Shown here: positions 46,801 through 59,755 of the stretch, piece by piece
Layout of the letters: each line of letters begins with the position of its first letter
How positions within the stretch are numbered: position 1 is the stretch's first letter
Assembly: GCF_019175385.1 (NCBI RefSeq)
Contig: NC_083342.1
Location: 120,714,376 to 120,778,375, forward strand
Source: Lycium barbarum
Taxonomy: Eukaryota > Streptophyta > Magnoliopsida > Solanales > Solanaceae
Direction: 5' to 3'
DNA: 64,000 nucleotides
Position numbers and translations under genes: made by a program
Notes under the pieces: model-generated
What the model saw: only the letters and a program-made list of their open reading frames with translations
Database searches by the model: none
What the model was told of the DNA's origin: nothing

Positions 46801-49800
46801 GACCTTGAGGGCGAGACAGACACAGAGCGACGAGAATATCTTCCCCTAGGAGACACACTGCCAACTGACTGTTAGTAAACATGCTAAGTTTTCTGGAGGT
46901 GCAAAGATGCAAAAAGACAGTCAGAAACCAAACCTTCTGCTCTGGCTGCTATAGCTTCGCCGAGGACTCCTGCTTCTTGAGTAACTTCTGCCTCTTGAAT
47001 AATATGGACTTGGACTCCTGGAATAGCTACGCCTCTTATCATACTTGTCCACCTAAATAGTAGATAACTGAGTTAAATTGTAAATGAACACAGCATTGGA
47101 TCAAGGATTTCTACAACCAACAGAGAACAGACCCTAATATATGCTCGAGAGAATTGATTGCGGAACAGGGAGTCATCAAGTTTCTTTATCTGCAAAGAAA
47201 GAAACAGAAAGAGAGATACATGAGGAGACTGACAGAGGAACATATAATTTATTAAACCACAAAAGTATTATTACTACAGAGGAGCGAAAAAAAACCAGAG
47301 ACGATGTTACAGATCAAAAAAAGTCAATTAAAGTCTTTATTAGCCTACCGCATATTTCATATCATCATAGTTGGTATAGTCCACAATCCCTCTCATACCT
47401 GCAAAAATAGCAGCAGTTAACAAGAAGGACAAAAAGAGTAGAAATTTTCCTTTTTGGGTAACTGAAGAGCGGACGTTTTCCTTTAACTGTCAAAAGCCTT
47501 AGCATGACCACACTACATGGCCCATGATAGACGGTGTCTGATTAGGGAATTGTTTGCTAACTGATCTTTATAGTGCTTCCCCCCAACTAAAAGCTTCTAT
47601 GTAAATTGAGTTAAAGACAATAGAAGCCAGAGAATATATTTTAAATGCCTTTGGATGCTCTTGAGGAGTTTCATTGGATAAATGATGTTTCACTAAACTT
47701 ATCTTAGAGCAAAATGGAAGATCAGGTTAGACAGCTCACAGGTCTTGTAAGCGATCAACACCCTAGAGGGTTTTTTCCCTTTTGGTTCATGTAATTGTCA
47801 TCAATTTAGGCTTCATTCTGAATTTATGTGATCCTTGTCGTCATTGGAAGTTTAAGAAAATAACTTAAACTACTGAAACAATAAACAATAATTGTTTAAT
47901 ATATACATTTTGTGAAATCAGCAAAGCAATATTCCAGTAAATTTTGGAAAGTTAGGGTTATTTATTCCTCTTCCCCTACAGACTACTTTCCAAAAGCTTC
48001 CTCATTAGATCAGTGACGTTAAGGCGATTATGAATTTCGATCATGGTGTGAGTTTTGGCTAGGAAAACAATGCACGTTTTGGATTTTCCAGCAAATTTTG
48101 TTTTGAAACATAGTTGAGTATGAAAAACAAACATTTAAACCCCACTTTCAAATGATCGAAAATTAATATATTAAAGCTGAATAAACGATGAAAAAACCAG
48201 ACTAAACATCGTGATTTGCTAGTAAATATTCCTCTATACTGATAAATTATGAAAAAAAATTAAGCAGGAAATAAAATAAAGGAGCTAAAATGGAAGTATT
48301 GAGCTTGAAGGCCCTTGATGTTTGTTGAAAATCAACCATTATGTGTCTGGTTTCAGAAATAAACATGTCTGGTTTCTAATGTCAGACAAATAATAAGTAT
48401 CCATCTAGATTTTGATTAACACCTGTTTCCCTATACCTATAATACCAATTAACTTTGGACATAGGTCAAAGACACCGTAAAGAATGGATTGTTACATTGT
48501 TGAAAACAACATTAATTGAAAATTCAGGCATGAGAACCTTGTATTCAGATAACACAACAAAAAACTAGAACCAGCAGCTTAGAGTATCAACTGCATATGC
48601 ATATTGCATAAGAAACGTATTAGGAACCTCCCACACCTCCCCAAAAAAAACAAGAGAGAGCGAGCAAAGGACAAGGGACGAAAAATTATTTTTCAAATCC
48701 ATGTTTGTTTTATGATTTGATATATAGTTCCATCTTCAACTCGAAATTGAGAATTTATAGTTGAAAACTGTCTTGGAGGAGTATTTCAACGCAAAAACTT
48801 TGAAATTCGTTCCAGACATCAACGATTCCAAATACTATTTTCCAACTTCAACTTCAAATACTCTTTCTTTTCCAGCTTCAACCACATACTGTCTAAGCGC
48901 CTACTTATTAAAGTTCCAAACCTCTTTTTTTTTTTTTGAATGGTACCAGAAGTTCCAAATCATTATTGATGACTTAAACTAGAAGAGATCTTGATATATT
49001 TGTGTAACCGTATTTACAGAAGTATTTTCCCTATCACAAGCAACACTGCCTGAGAGCCATGCTACACGAGTCTTTCTAAGATACAAGCACCAGATGATCA
49101 AGAAGTAACCTGATTGTCTCACGTGTAAATTTGTTAAGTTAGGCACTCCTTCAGCTAAAATGTGTAAAATACTAGTATAACTTAGCGGCTTGATTGGCTG
49201 GGAAGGTATGTACATGAATGCAACAATAAAACATGAATTGAATAAATGCAACAATAAAAATTGATGATCCTAGCAAGATATGTACATTTATTCAATTCAT
49301 ATACATATCTATATTCAGGAAGATATGTACATGAATGAAACATATTAAGAATTGAATAAATGCAACAATAAAAATTGCCACAATAAACCTAACTAACCGT
49401 CACGATCTCGGAAAACTTGAGAGAAACAGACATCTCCAGCTCGTCGCATGTGATCCTAGCAAGACCAAGTAAAAGTAACCACAATGATACACAGCTCTCG
49501 CTAGTTCCCAAGATTTTAACTGATCATAACATGACAACTTTCTAACCTTCAAATCCTGCCATGAAGCAGAAGATGGTAGTCCAGAGACCAGAACTGCAAA
49601 TATTTACATTTTAGCATGTAATTGTAACCATATGAAATAGCTTAACTTCAAGGAGGTAAACATCATGATAATACTATCAAAATCAGACTAACCACGATAG
49701 TCTGAGCGCCGAGAAAGTCCACCACGACTCCCACTACTGTAACTGCTGTGGCGATCATAATATGATGACGATGATGATCCTCGCCCACCGTGTGCAAGTT

Positions 49801-51740
49801 CAACCTACAAAGATCATAATAAACAACAAGACAGTGAACATAATCTGATTTCCAACATCACCACATCACCAAAAGGAGGAGGATGTGAGACAACTAACTC
49901 GCAAACGATGTCCGTCAAAGTCATAGCCATCACGGCCACGGATGGCATCATCAGCATCACGTTCATCTTCAAACTGGAACATAACAAAGGAATGACACCA
50001 ATTAGATCTATCAGACATGCTGTAGCATAAAGAAACTCGTGCAGAAAATTGAGCTATGTGACAAACTGCCAATACAATAAGGGATTGTTTGGGTTAGAGA
50101 CCAGCTATGCAGGGATTAGTAATGTAGGGATTGTAACGTAAACATTAGTAATACAAGGATTATTTCTTGTTGAATCTTTAGTTTGATAATATTACATATT
50201 AACAGTATAATCTAAAATATATGCTTACTTCTAATCAAAATGTATCTTTTACTATTATGAAGGTTACTTTTTGGCATTTTCAATCCATGTATTACTAATA
50301 CTCATATTCTTATTTCTTATTCTATCATTCATTAAGACAATACATAGATTCCTGCATAACTTATGCATGTATTATTTATGAGGAAAACAAAAAGGAAGAA
50401 CTAAACATTGTACTTTCTTTGACAATGACAACTAAACATTGTACTAATTAATGTTTATTTTTATGTGGAGACTAAATCTCCTTAAATCCCAATCAAATAT
50501 TGTATAAACTAATATTATTTCTTATGTGGAGAGTATATCTCCTAAAACCCCAACCGAATGATTCTTAAGGATAAAACTAACATCTCGGTGATTCAATTCC
50601 TAGCAAAGAACTCACCTCAACAAACGCATAACCAGGTGGTCTAGGAGGAACTTTCAAATCAATTTCCACAATGGGCCCATACTGCAGAAAATTCAAACGA
50701 TTAGCACTTGGCATAAGGACCAAAAAAAGGAGGGGGTGTCGACACAAAACTGGTCCAAACAACAAAAGGCAAGTTAATACATATCAAAACATCCATAAAC
50801 TTTAGTAGATCTTCAGGAAACCATCTTAGAAATTAACAAAAAGGAATCACATAATTGACAAATATAATGACAGAAAAAATCTTTTAACAATAAATTTAAG
50901 ACATGTGTCGTTTATATTGTGTTTCTTTTGAGCCGAGGGTCTATTGGAAACAGCCTCTCTACCCCACAAAGGTAAAGGTAAGGTTTGCGTACATCCTACC
51001 CTCCCCATATCCCACTTGTGGGATTACACCGGGTATGTTGTTGTTGTCATTTATATTGCAAAGCTGTCCCACTTTTCCATTAGGAAAAAAGCACCAAAAG
51101 TGCCAAATTAGAAGGCTTTCAGGAGCTACTAAATGGGTGCTGTACAGTAATGGAAGCTCACTGGGTAGGTCCGGATCATTGAAGAACTTAAGCTAAAAGA
51201 AGGAAAAAGCAAGTATTTTCACACTCTAGAAAACCAAAGAGAGATGACTGCGCTTTCATTAGAACATGAAGTTAGATTACACACCTATTATCACTTTATT
51301 ACTTTAATATGAAAGGCAAGAAACCTCAGAAGATTAAGAAAGACAAGGTACAAAGTCTACTAATCCACCTAGAACAGCTAACACAGACGCAACTGGATAT
51401 AAACCAGATTACAAGGATAAACCCGTGCATTTAACCCACAACTTTCCCTCCGTGTTAATCAAATCATTCCTCCTCCCATCCAACCAAAAGTACAACTTTT
51501 CATGGAACCTGCTGGCGCTCTTTTAGGTGACGATAAATAAGCCAACAGAAAAGGAGCAACAAATTACAGGTAATTGTATAACTTAGCACTATGCAGAGAA
51601 CATATCAAATTGCAGAAACTATGTCCTTCCAGTAGCTAATAATTTATCTAAATAACCTTGTAAAACAAATCTTCTACTTCTCTCTCCCGAATATCACCAG
51701 GAAGATTTCCGACGTAGATAGTGCGACTTAGACGACCCAT
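43802..51740 (-). CDS. SR30: SF2/ASF-class serine/arginine-rich splicing factor, SR30-like
   Basis: Thirteen coding exons, minus strand: 51740-51657, 50681-50616, 49973-49899, 49804-49693, 49593-49547, 49455-49398, 47398-47349, 47189-47133, 47052-46934, 46857-46774, 44078-44045, 43959-43900, 43813-43802. They join in frame to 285 residues. RRM1 carries RNP2 IYVGNL (8-13) and RNP1 PPGYAFVEF (43-51). A Gly/Ser linker follows (about 79-104), then a pseudo-RRM with the class hallmark SWQDLKDHM (123-131), then an RS domain from about 190. It binds exonic enhancers and recruits the spliceosome in the nucleus. [18 protein letters not shown] and [12 protein letters not shown] fit SR30 better than SR34. 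Intron 10 (44079-46773, 2.7 kb) is the longest, as expected if, as reported for Arabidopsis SR30, alternative 3' splice sites there tune expression. The last coding exon adds only Glu-Ser-Tyr and stop. A 5'-leader intron precedes the ATG. Confidence 0.93.
50081..50565. mobile_element. Tourist-like MITE in SR30 intron 2
   Basis: The left end GGGATTGTTTGGGTTAGAG and the right end (reverse complement AGAATCATTCGGTTGGGG) are imperfect inverted repeats. TAA flanks both sides (50078-50080, 50566-50568). The interior has repeated ACTAAACATTGTACT and TATGTGGAGA words. It ends about 50 bp from the SR30 exon 2 donor. Confidence 0.68.
50920..51045 (+). mobile_element. TS-type SINE in SR30 intron 1 (antisense to the gene)
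   Basis: The body TTTTGAGCCGAGGGTCTATT, GGAAACAGCCTCTCTACC, CATCCTACCCTCCCCATATC and CCCACTTGTGGGATTACACC ends GGGTATG(TTG)n, the form of the Solanaceae TS SINE, which ends in TTG repeats rather than poly(A). Flanking direct repeats are GTCGTTTATATTG (50907-50919) and GTCATTTATATTG (51046-51058), one mismatch. The tRNA-like head seems missing, so it is 5'-truncated. Confidence 0.85.
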
Positions 51741-52835
51741 TATGCCTGAAACCATTAACCAAAAGAATAATAGTAAGTGGTTTGTTCAAACATTAGAAGT
51801 GGTAATGTGGATAATGGGAAATGCATCAAGTCAAAGCAAAGAAGAAAGGTAAAGTAACAAAACGCTAGAAGACAATATGAACTATTACAGTTTTTGTTTT
51901 GTTAAAAGAAAAGCTTCTACATAAAGAATAATGTTACAACCACCAAAATCAAAATGAAGTTATAGAATAAGCTCCAGAGTAGCAAAAATCATAAAATGAT
52001 CAATTCTAAAAGATTGTCAGCAATAGTAGCACATCAAACATCAGATATGTAGATAAAATCACAAGTTCTTTTTCTTTTCAGCTTGCATGGTATGGTGAAA
52101 GTGATTTTCAGGTGTTAGGTCATCTGATAATGTTTTCCAACATTTTCTATCAAAAGGGACCGATCATTTATGGACTGAAGTCATTTTTATTATACTTATT
52201 AGTTTGACTTTTAATTTCATATCACTTGCCCCAACTAACACCTGGACACTATTACCAATATGTAATACCTAAAAATTTCATCAAACGAATACACAAATTG
52301 TTAACAGTATTATAGTATTTAATCTTTAATATATACTGTTGTCAGGAAAATATTCACCACGCAAACACCATAAAACAATTTTTTAGGAAAATATTTTCTT
52401 CCTTTCCTCAAGCCTATGCATGTTTTAGTAAAATATATAACAAGAGTCAAGAGAAAAATCAAGAACTTCAACCAAATTCTTTACTGGTATAAATTCTTTT
52501 ATTATCTTAACACTAGGAATCTTGGATATGAACGCAGCTAAAAAAATAAAAATAAAAAAAAATAAAAAAAAAAGGACTCACAGAAAAGAAAAAAAGAAAA
52601 CTAAAAGATCTTCAAGAACTACCAAATAAGAAATCACGTTAAACAGAGAAACAGGTGTTGCATACCTAAACAGATTAACAGAGGACAGCTTAAAACCTAT
52701 ATGGATTTAATTATTATTTTATTTTCTAATAAACTGGATTGAGAAGAAAGAGAGAGAAACAGCTTACTTACAGGATTCAACCCGAAAGATTGCGAAGAAA
52801 AGAAAAAAAAAATGGCAGTAGACAAAAGCAAATGG
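51741..52835 (-). promoter_or_regulatory. 5' leader of SR30 with a leader intron
   Basis: On the minus strand a strong donor AATCCT|GTAAGTAAG lies at 52772/52771 and a good acceptor TTTCAG|GCATA just before the ATG (exon resumes at 51745). This predicts a 1026-bp intron (51746-52771) in the 5' UTR, leaving five leader bases next to the start codon. Inference from splice motifs only. Confidence 0.65.
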
Positions 52836-52855
52836 TCTTACAACAATGAACAGAA

Positions 52856-52870
52856 CATATATATATAGTA
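52856..52870 (-). promoter_or_regulatory. Putative TATA box of SR30
   Basis: The minus strand reads CTATATATATATG about 30-90 bases upstream of the predicted leader exon. AT tracts are common here, so this is tentative. Confidence 0.4.
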
Positions 52871-55643
52871 TATTAGGGAAAGTGGCTATCGTACGCTACA
52901 TCTAGAAACTTGTAGTAAATCTATACATGACATCTGTCCTAGGACACTTCACAAAATTAAAAGTTCAGGTGTAAAAAGCAGATACGACGAAACAAGAATT
53001 AAAGTTAATGATATCCCATAAAAGAAAAGGGAAAAAGAAAAGAAAATTCGGTAAGAAAGAGGAAAAGCGTCATTTAACCCTCGAGGACCCCTCTTTTATT
53101 TTTTTTTATTATTATATTATACTAGTTAATCAATTCGCGAGCATTTTTTTAATATGAATTTTGGTAACTAAAATAAAAAATAAGTTATTTAAGTCATACT
53201 ATAATTATATTGCAATTCTAAGCATGTTGGAAAAAATACAAATAACCAAATTACAAATCAAATGTCTACGAAAAAGGTAATAGCAGATAAATCAATATAA
53301 ATAAGCACTACCTATATTTTTTTTTTTTGTAGTTTTATAAGACAGTTCTTATCAACGCCATTTCACTTGGAGAAAAAAATTATGCAACACAAATTCTTGC
53401 TTTCCTATCTAGTAAAATTACATCATAAACAATATTCATTATTATAAATTATATTGTTTATTAGTATAGTAATTAGAAGTGAATAGTGATCATATATAGT
53501 TAAAGACTTTTAGTGTAGTAATTTTAACGTTGTTCATAAGCATTGCTCCTACTAATTATTACAAGTAATATTTATTAGTAGCTATATTTGGAGACCTTTT
53601 GAGATTTCCAAAATAAAGTTGACAAAGAAAAAAGAACAAAAAGCAAAACAAAATAGAAATAACTAAATAAAACTTGTCATTTTAGATAAGTGTCATGCGG
53701 CCTTGTGTTTCGTCATTTTTCTTTTGCCCTCTAGTTTCTTAGTCATTTTACTAATTACATTCTTAGCTATTTCCTTACTTAATTCTTTTACCCCAATAGG
53801 TTATATATCACAAATTGTAAATTTTTATATGGGAGCATTCCGGTCCCCAATAATTTACTGATTTCAATTAAATCACTATTACATTTTAGTATCCATACTG
53901 TTTTTTCATTATTTGACACAGAACATTTATTATATTTTTCAAAATTAAAAAAAAAAAAAAAAAGTTCTTTTCCAACGTTGTTTTCTATTCTCAGGTTCTT
54001 TTCAGACACAACTCCTTATTTTTATTTTTTCTCTAATCCTTTATCTTATTTTAAGAATTCCAAAAGATATTTTCTTGTAGCTTATGGTACCCTTTGTATT
54101 AGAAGCTAATGTGGTTCTACACTTTTGCTCTTCAGCAGAAACTTATGACACTCGTGATTCTATTCATTTGAACTAATAGCCAGAGCTTTTCGGGAAAAAA
54201 AAACAAACACTCATGTATGCTTACTATGATGGCACCATCTTCTTAACTCCAAATTTCTATCATGACTAAAGCTTAAAGTAATGATATACAAATTAATATA
54301 CAATAATAAATTAAATATACCATATAATCATATATATTTAGAACCAGTTAAATCAATGAGTTGTCATAATTTTCTAATTAAACCCTTCAATTTTATATGC
54401 AAAAATGGAGTAAAAACCAACACCCTTCTCTTATTCACAACAAACTATACTACTCATTCATAAAACCTCAACTTATTGCTTCCATGAAGAATGTCGGAGA
54501 AGAAGGGAGAAACAGTGTGTAGCCACCGATGACACTTCTCTTCCAATGGCACGACCCAATCACAAAAGATACCTAAATTCATTCCAATAGTTATCATATA
54601 AATACTATTTTTTTTTTATATATAAGGATTAATAAACTAATAGCAAACAAAAGCTCACAAGAAAAGAGATATAAACATTGCTGAAATTCCATGCATATGT
54701 ACAAAGAAATAGCCATTAATACAGAATTAGGGAATCTCTCGTCAATTCGACGTTGTTATTATGTTAAGTCTTCGATTAATTCTTTTTTCATATCAACTTG
54801 CGTCCATCATCCTCAAAATAACGGTTGTCCTCTCCCTCCTCTCTCTCTTTCTCATTATTTCTATTTCAAGAATTTCCTCCAATTACTCTAACCATAATTA
54901 TGCACTAACAAATCATGAAGAAGCCAAATCCTTGAAACAAAAGCCAAAAAAACTTAGCCAAAATGGTAATAATGGACCAGTGTACAATTCAGAAATAAGA
55001 TGAAGTTTAATTGGGGGCTAAGATTAAATTTACGAAATAATGATTTCCTTCTATTTGAATATTAAGGATATTTTAAACATTCTTTTACGCCTCAAAATAG
55101 ATTCTATTTTTTAATTTGGGTAATCATTTTAATACACTAATTGGATTTAATAAATGTCATTACAATTTAATCACTACCAACAGAAGAGCAAAGGTGCACA
55201 ACTATGTTCTTCTTTTTTTCTTTTTTTGGATTATTTTGTCCTGCTACATTCTTGAACCCTGATGTAAAAGGAGCAAAAAAGAAGGAAATTAATTTACTTG
55301 ATACTGGTTCACAATGGTGGATTCATCAGAAGATGCAATCATGGAATAAAGAGAAGAGCTAATGGTTTCACCTGTTGATGAAGGAGGAAAGCTTATACAT
55401 TTCGAGTTTCCCATTTTCTAAAACCGGGCATCAACTTGATACTGGAAAATGATGTAGCAAAGAGAATAAATTCCACTTGTTTGTACCATGCTATAAGCAT
55501 CATGAAGAAGAGCATAAAAAGTTGGAGTGGCTTAAATAGAGAAGTATTATATGTTCCTCAGCCTCCTTAGCGTATGGGATGTTACTCACCAAAGGGAATG
55601 TCCAAACAAAATCATGAATTTTTGCTCCCTTTTTTGGGTGGCT
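52871..55643. other. Intergenic DNA between SR30 and the CACTA element
   Basis: AT-rich sequence. Positions 52880-53090 may be SR30 promoter. One open frame at 54761-55003 could encode an 80-residue peptide with a very hydrophobic N-terminal half and a Lys-rich tail; I do not recognise it (see findings). A near-transcript-like patch at 55320-55560 has mixed composition but no frame I can support. Confidence 0.4.
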
Positions 55644-56614
55644 CACTACAAAAAAATGCTAGATTTGCGGAGGTTTAATTGCGGGGACTATTATAGCCGC
55701 CGCAAAATTATACTAATTGTGGAGGTTAGTGTAGGCCCCACTATTTTTCATTAGATTTGCGGGGGTTTTAACCCCCGCTAGACCTATTAAAAAAAGGGCG
55801 CCACAACTACATACCCAAAACCTCGTTTTTTTTTTAATTTTGCCCCTCATTTTTTGCCAAACCCACCAGAACACTCTCTCTCTCAAATTTCTCCACTCTC
55901 ACACTCTCTCTCTCTCTAAAATTTCCCCAAATCGCTCATATTTTCAGATTTCTTAGAAAATCTAAGGTTGAAGATCCAAAATAAATGTTGAAAATATAAG
56001 ATTTCTTCAAGTTTCTACTGATTTTCAGGTATTCTTCTTCCTTTTTTTTTTTTTTTTTTGATTTTTCTCTACAAATTGTTATTTAGTTTATTTTCATCTT
56101 GCATGTGGATTTTCTATGCATCAATGCTGGATTTTTGTATTTTTCCACCATTAAAATTGACAGTTTGAAGGCATTGAACTATGGAATTGATAGTTTGAAG
56201 GTATACATAGTTGTTGTGATTTGGATAATAACTAGATTTTGGAACTTATGAACTCGTTATTTTGAATCAGAAATCGGTGAATTAGTAAATAAAAAATGTC
56301 ACTACAAATTGTTATTTAGTTTTTTTTTTTCACTGATTCTACTGATATTAACATGAATCAGTAGAATCGGTAGAACCGCCTTATTCTTATTCTTTCTTCT
56401 TTCTTCTTTCTTCTTCTCGCTGCTGTGGGGGTGGGACTGGCAAAATTAGTTCTGCTGCAGATGGTTTAGCTTCCATGCTGTTGAAAATGACAGAAAATTG
56501 GACATTAGATGCGCAATCTTGAAGCTTCTTTAAATGAGCTTGTCTTCTGCTAAAGTTCTTGATGGTAAGAACAAATGATTGTGATTTCTGAATTTCGGGT
56601 TTTTATCATTTCAG

Positions 56615-59600
56615 AGTCACAAGGAGCTATCAAAAAACTCAAACTGAAGAAAACGGACGTGTTCAATCTATCTAATGGAGAACGTATTGTGGTTGATTTT
56701 GACGACTTAGATTCTCCTATTGGCGAAGGACAAGGCATTCTTGCAGGTTTTTGTGGAATTTTAGCAAAAGACAGCTCCATATTTCCAGTTCACTTTGAAA
56801 AATGGTCGGATTTACCTGCAGCATACTTCAACAATTGCTTTGATCAATTTATAAAGGTATAGGCTATAATGAGGCTTAATTTCCTCTTTTCTTCTATTTA
56901 ATCATAACTAATCACCCGTGATTTGGTTAGGAATTGTTTGTGACATAGAAAACTGTTCACATATGCAAAAGCTAATATATTTAAGCGCTAAATAGTAGAC
57001 GAAATGTGTGCTTGCTTATATTGGACAGCTCTTTCCTTACCTTAAATTTATGTCATTGGACTGTATATTTGCATATAATAGATAAGCTAACCATTTCTTT
57101 TATTCTTGCAGCCGCGATTTTGTTTTAGGACCAGCGAGTCAAATGCAAGGCGATATGCATATAGTTCGATGTGTAAGAAGTGGGGTGCAAGAAGGCTAAA
57201 GTTGTTTAATGCAATTGATGACCCACTTAAGAGCAGAGATCAGATAAGAGCTGAGGCAATTAATAAAGTTCCAGATGGGATTCCACGGGATCAATGGATT
57301 TCTTATGTTGATTACCGCCTTAAAGAAAAAACAAGGGTATTTATTTAAATGCTTCAATTGGTATGTGTAATTATATAGCTATTTGTTTATATATCTTAAT
57401 TTTTGAGTATCTTTTTGTAAGGAAATGTGCAAAAGAAATGCTGAAATTCGGAAGACACAAACCATTTCACACATCGGTGGCTCCAAACCCGACTCCAGAA
57501 GAAGGGCTGAAATGGTGAATGTTTTTACTTCATTTTGGATTACTTGAGTGAAACTAGAATCTGTTCCTAGTTAGTTAAGTTATTGTGGCTTTGATTTTTC
57601 TATTTATAGATGGCTAATAGCGGACAAAATCCTGGATGAGGTCAACTTTATCTTGCTACTCATAGGAATGAAGATGGATCATATGTTAATGAGGCAGCAA
57701 AAGAGATATGTGTAAGTTTTTATGTAATTGTGGATTCAGTAAATTTCTTCAAATCATCTTCCAAGTGGATAGTTCTTACTGTAATCCATGTAGATATAGT
57801 TTGACATGATTCTTGACAATATGAGTCCATTTATGAGGACCTTGTCCAAAAATGAATACATTTACAAGGACCTTAATGATATTAGAGTTTGGAAAACTGT
57901 CTGTTCTTGGTTTTAACCAGAATAGTTCCAAACTTTAGTTGAGTGTTAAAATGAGAAAATGTAGTAAGATCATACCAGAATGCTTGCAACCATCATTAGG
58001 GTAAATGTTAAGATAGGGAAAATGGTTGGCAAAGCAGTGAGTAGAAGTGAGGAATTTTTTCTTTTTGATCAAGTAGAAGTGAGGAATTATGATGCAATAA
58101 GAAGGTTTGGAAAAACAAGGCCAGAGAGTCTAAAAAATCTGCTTTAATTTATTTTTATCTTGTCAACTGGTACTTGAGTTAATCGTGTGTGCTGTGTTTA
58201 GGAAAAAATTGAGCAAGCCATGACTCCACCATCATTAGGGTAAATGTTAAGATAGGGAAAATGGTTGGCAAAGCAGTGAGTAGAAGTGAGGAATTTTTTC
58301 TTTTTGATCAAGTAGAAGTGAGGAATTATGATGCAATAAGAAGGTTTGAAAAAACAAGGCCAGGAAGTCTAAAAAATCTGCTTTAATTTATTTTTATCTT
58401 GTCAACTGGTACTTGAGTTAATCGTGTGTGCTGTGTTTAGGAAAAAATTGAGCAAGCCATGACTCAAAGCACCACAGATGAGTCTGAGATTTCGCCAAAT
58501 GATGCCATCGGAAAGGTACTAGGAAAAGATCATTCTGGACGGGTAAGGTACTTGGGATTAGGAGCCGTCCCAAGTAGAGCTTTTAAACAAACAAGACCCC
58601 GTTATAGTGATTTGAATGCTTCAAGTTACAATAATGGTTCATGTTCTTCTCAATGGCAAGAGAAGTACAATCAGATGTTGAGTGCTCACAACAAAAGCCA
58701 AGACAGCCTCAATTTTCTGATGAATGCTCACACTGAAATGATGAGCGCTTTCAAGATGTATATGATAAGGAAAGAAGGGAGAATACCTGAAGAATTTGCT
58801 GGGATCTTTGTTTCTACTACTCCTCCTTCAACGGTAAGATTGTTAACTTTGAAATGTAACTTACTCACATCCTAGATTAATCTCAAACTATAATCCCTTC
58901 ATTGTAGACTTGTTGGAACCTGAAGTAGTTCCTTCTATGTACCTTTTTTCTGTTAATATGATGATAATGTCAGTAGTTATGCTCTATTTTTATTGTCATT
59001 CTTCAAGAATGGATACCTAGGGAATCTGGATCTAGACAACAAATATAAAGGTACATTTTTTGATAGCTCCTTTATTGATGGATGATACTCTGTGTCCCTT
59101 CAATAATAGGACAAAGATTTTGTTGATATGGACATCCTTTTTATTGTTTTAGATGGTCTGAATTTTGGACAAGCTTTGAAGGTTAAGTAGACACCGCACC
59201 GCCTCAGGAAATCAGCCAAAAAACTGGACCCATTATTCAACCCCATAATTTGATTCTCTTAATTAATTTCTCTTCACCTGTGAAAATTAACATGGACTGA
59301 AAATGGATAGTATATAGTTAAGGTTACAAAAGATTCTGAGGGGTTGTGTAGAAATTAGGAGGAAAGTTAAGATATACTATATATATTTGGGAACTTTGCA
59401 GAAGTTGAAAGGGAAATGAGCTTAATGAGGAAAGTTGTGTCTCAAATATATGTAGTGTCTATTTGTCATGGAAGATTATAGATTATTGTAATGCCCTTAT
59501 ACTTTGTAAAATATCACTTGAATCAGTGCTAAGAAAAATAATTCTCTCCTTTTATCAATGAATCAGGAGGACTGTCTGTTAGAGCTATTGATTCAAACAT

Positions 59601-59755
59601 AAGTAGCATGAACAATTATATCTCTGATTATGAGGATTTGATCATTAGTTATTTTAAATTCTTTTTTGTAGCCAAGTGATGCAGCTAGTGAACACGCTTC
59701 ACCCACGGACGTAAAAAGATCATTCGGTGGCAGTAATCGTAATGGCAACCAATGA
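56615..59755 (+). pseudogene. CACTA accessory gene (Transposase_24, En/Spm-associated), one nonsense codon
   Basis: Probable exons: 56615-56856, 57112-57336, 57422-57514, 57610-57711, 58441-58833 and 59672-59755, all GT-AG and in phase; upstream exon(s) not placed. The first two carry RIVVDFDDLDSPIGEGQG..GFCGILAKD and WISYVDYRLKEKTR, the third HIGGSKPDSRRRAEM, the fourth LATHRNEDGSYVNEAA, the fifth DAIGKVLGKDHSGRVRYLGLG. This is the order seen in plant transposase Ptta/En/Spm family proteins (PF03004), thought to bind transposon ends. In exon 57610-57711 the codon expected to be Arg is TGA (57637-57639), so the product is truncated unless the exon is skipped. The C-terminal exon (131 codons) has a Gln/His-rich, helix-prone stretch. 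The intron before 58441 carries a 239-bp tandem duplication. Likely dead or domesticated; I favour dead. Confidence 0.8.
57988..58465. repeat. 239-bp direct tandem duplication within the CACTA gene
   Basis: 57988-58226 and 58227-58465 are almost identical (about three differences seen, e.g. CCAGAGAGTC versus CCAGGAAGTC). Each unit holds the end of the intron, the acceptor TGTGTTTAG and the first 25 exon bases GAAAAAATTGAGCAAGCC.. so the splice acceptor is doubled (exon could start at 58202 or 58441). Confidence 0.92.

Noticed and set aside
47141..47410. 89-codon plus-strand frame
   Set aside because: It overlaps two SR30 exons on the opposite strand and has no similarity of its own.
53121..53145. 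Possible third Helitron 3' end (CTAG near a CGCG word)
   Set aside because: No convincing hairpin stem at the right distance and no matching 5' TC end was found.
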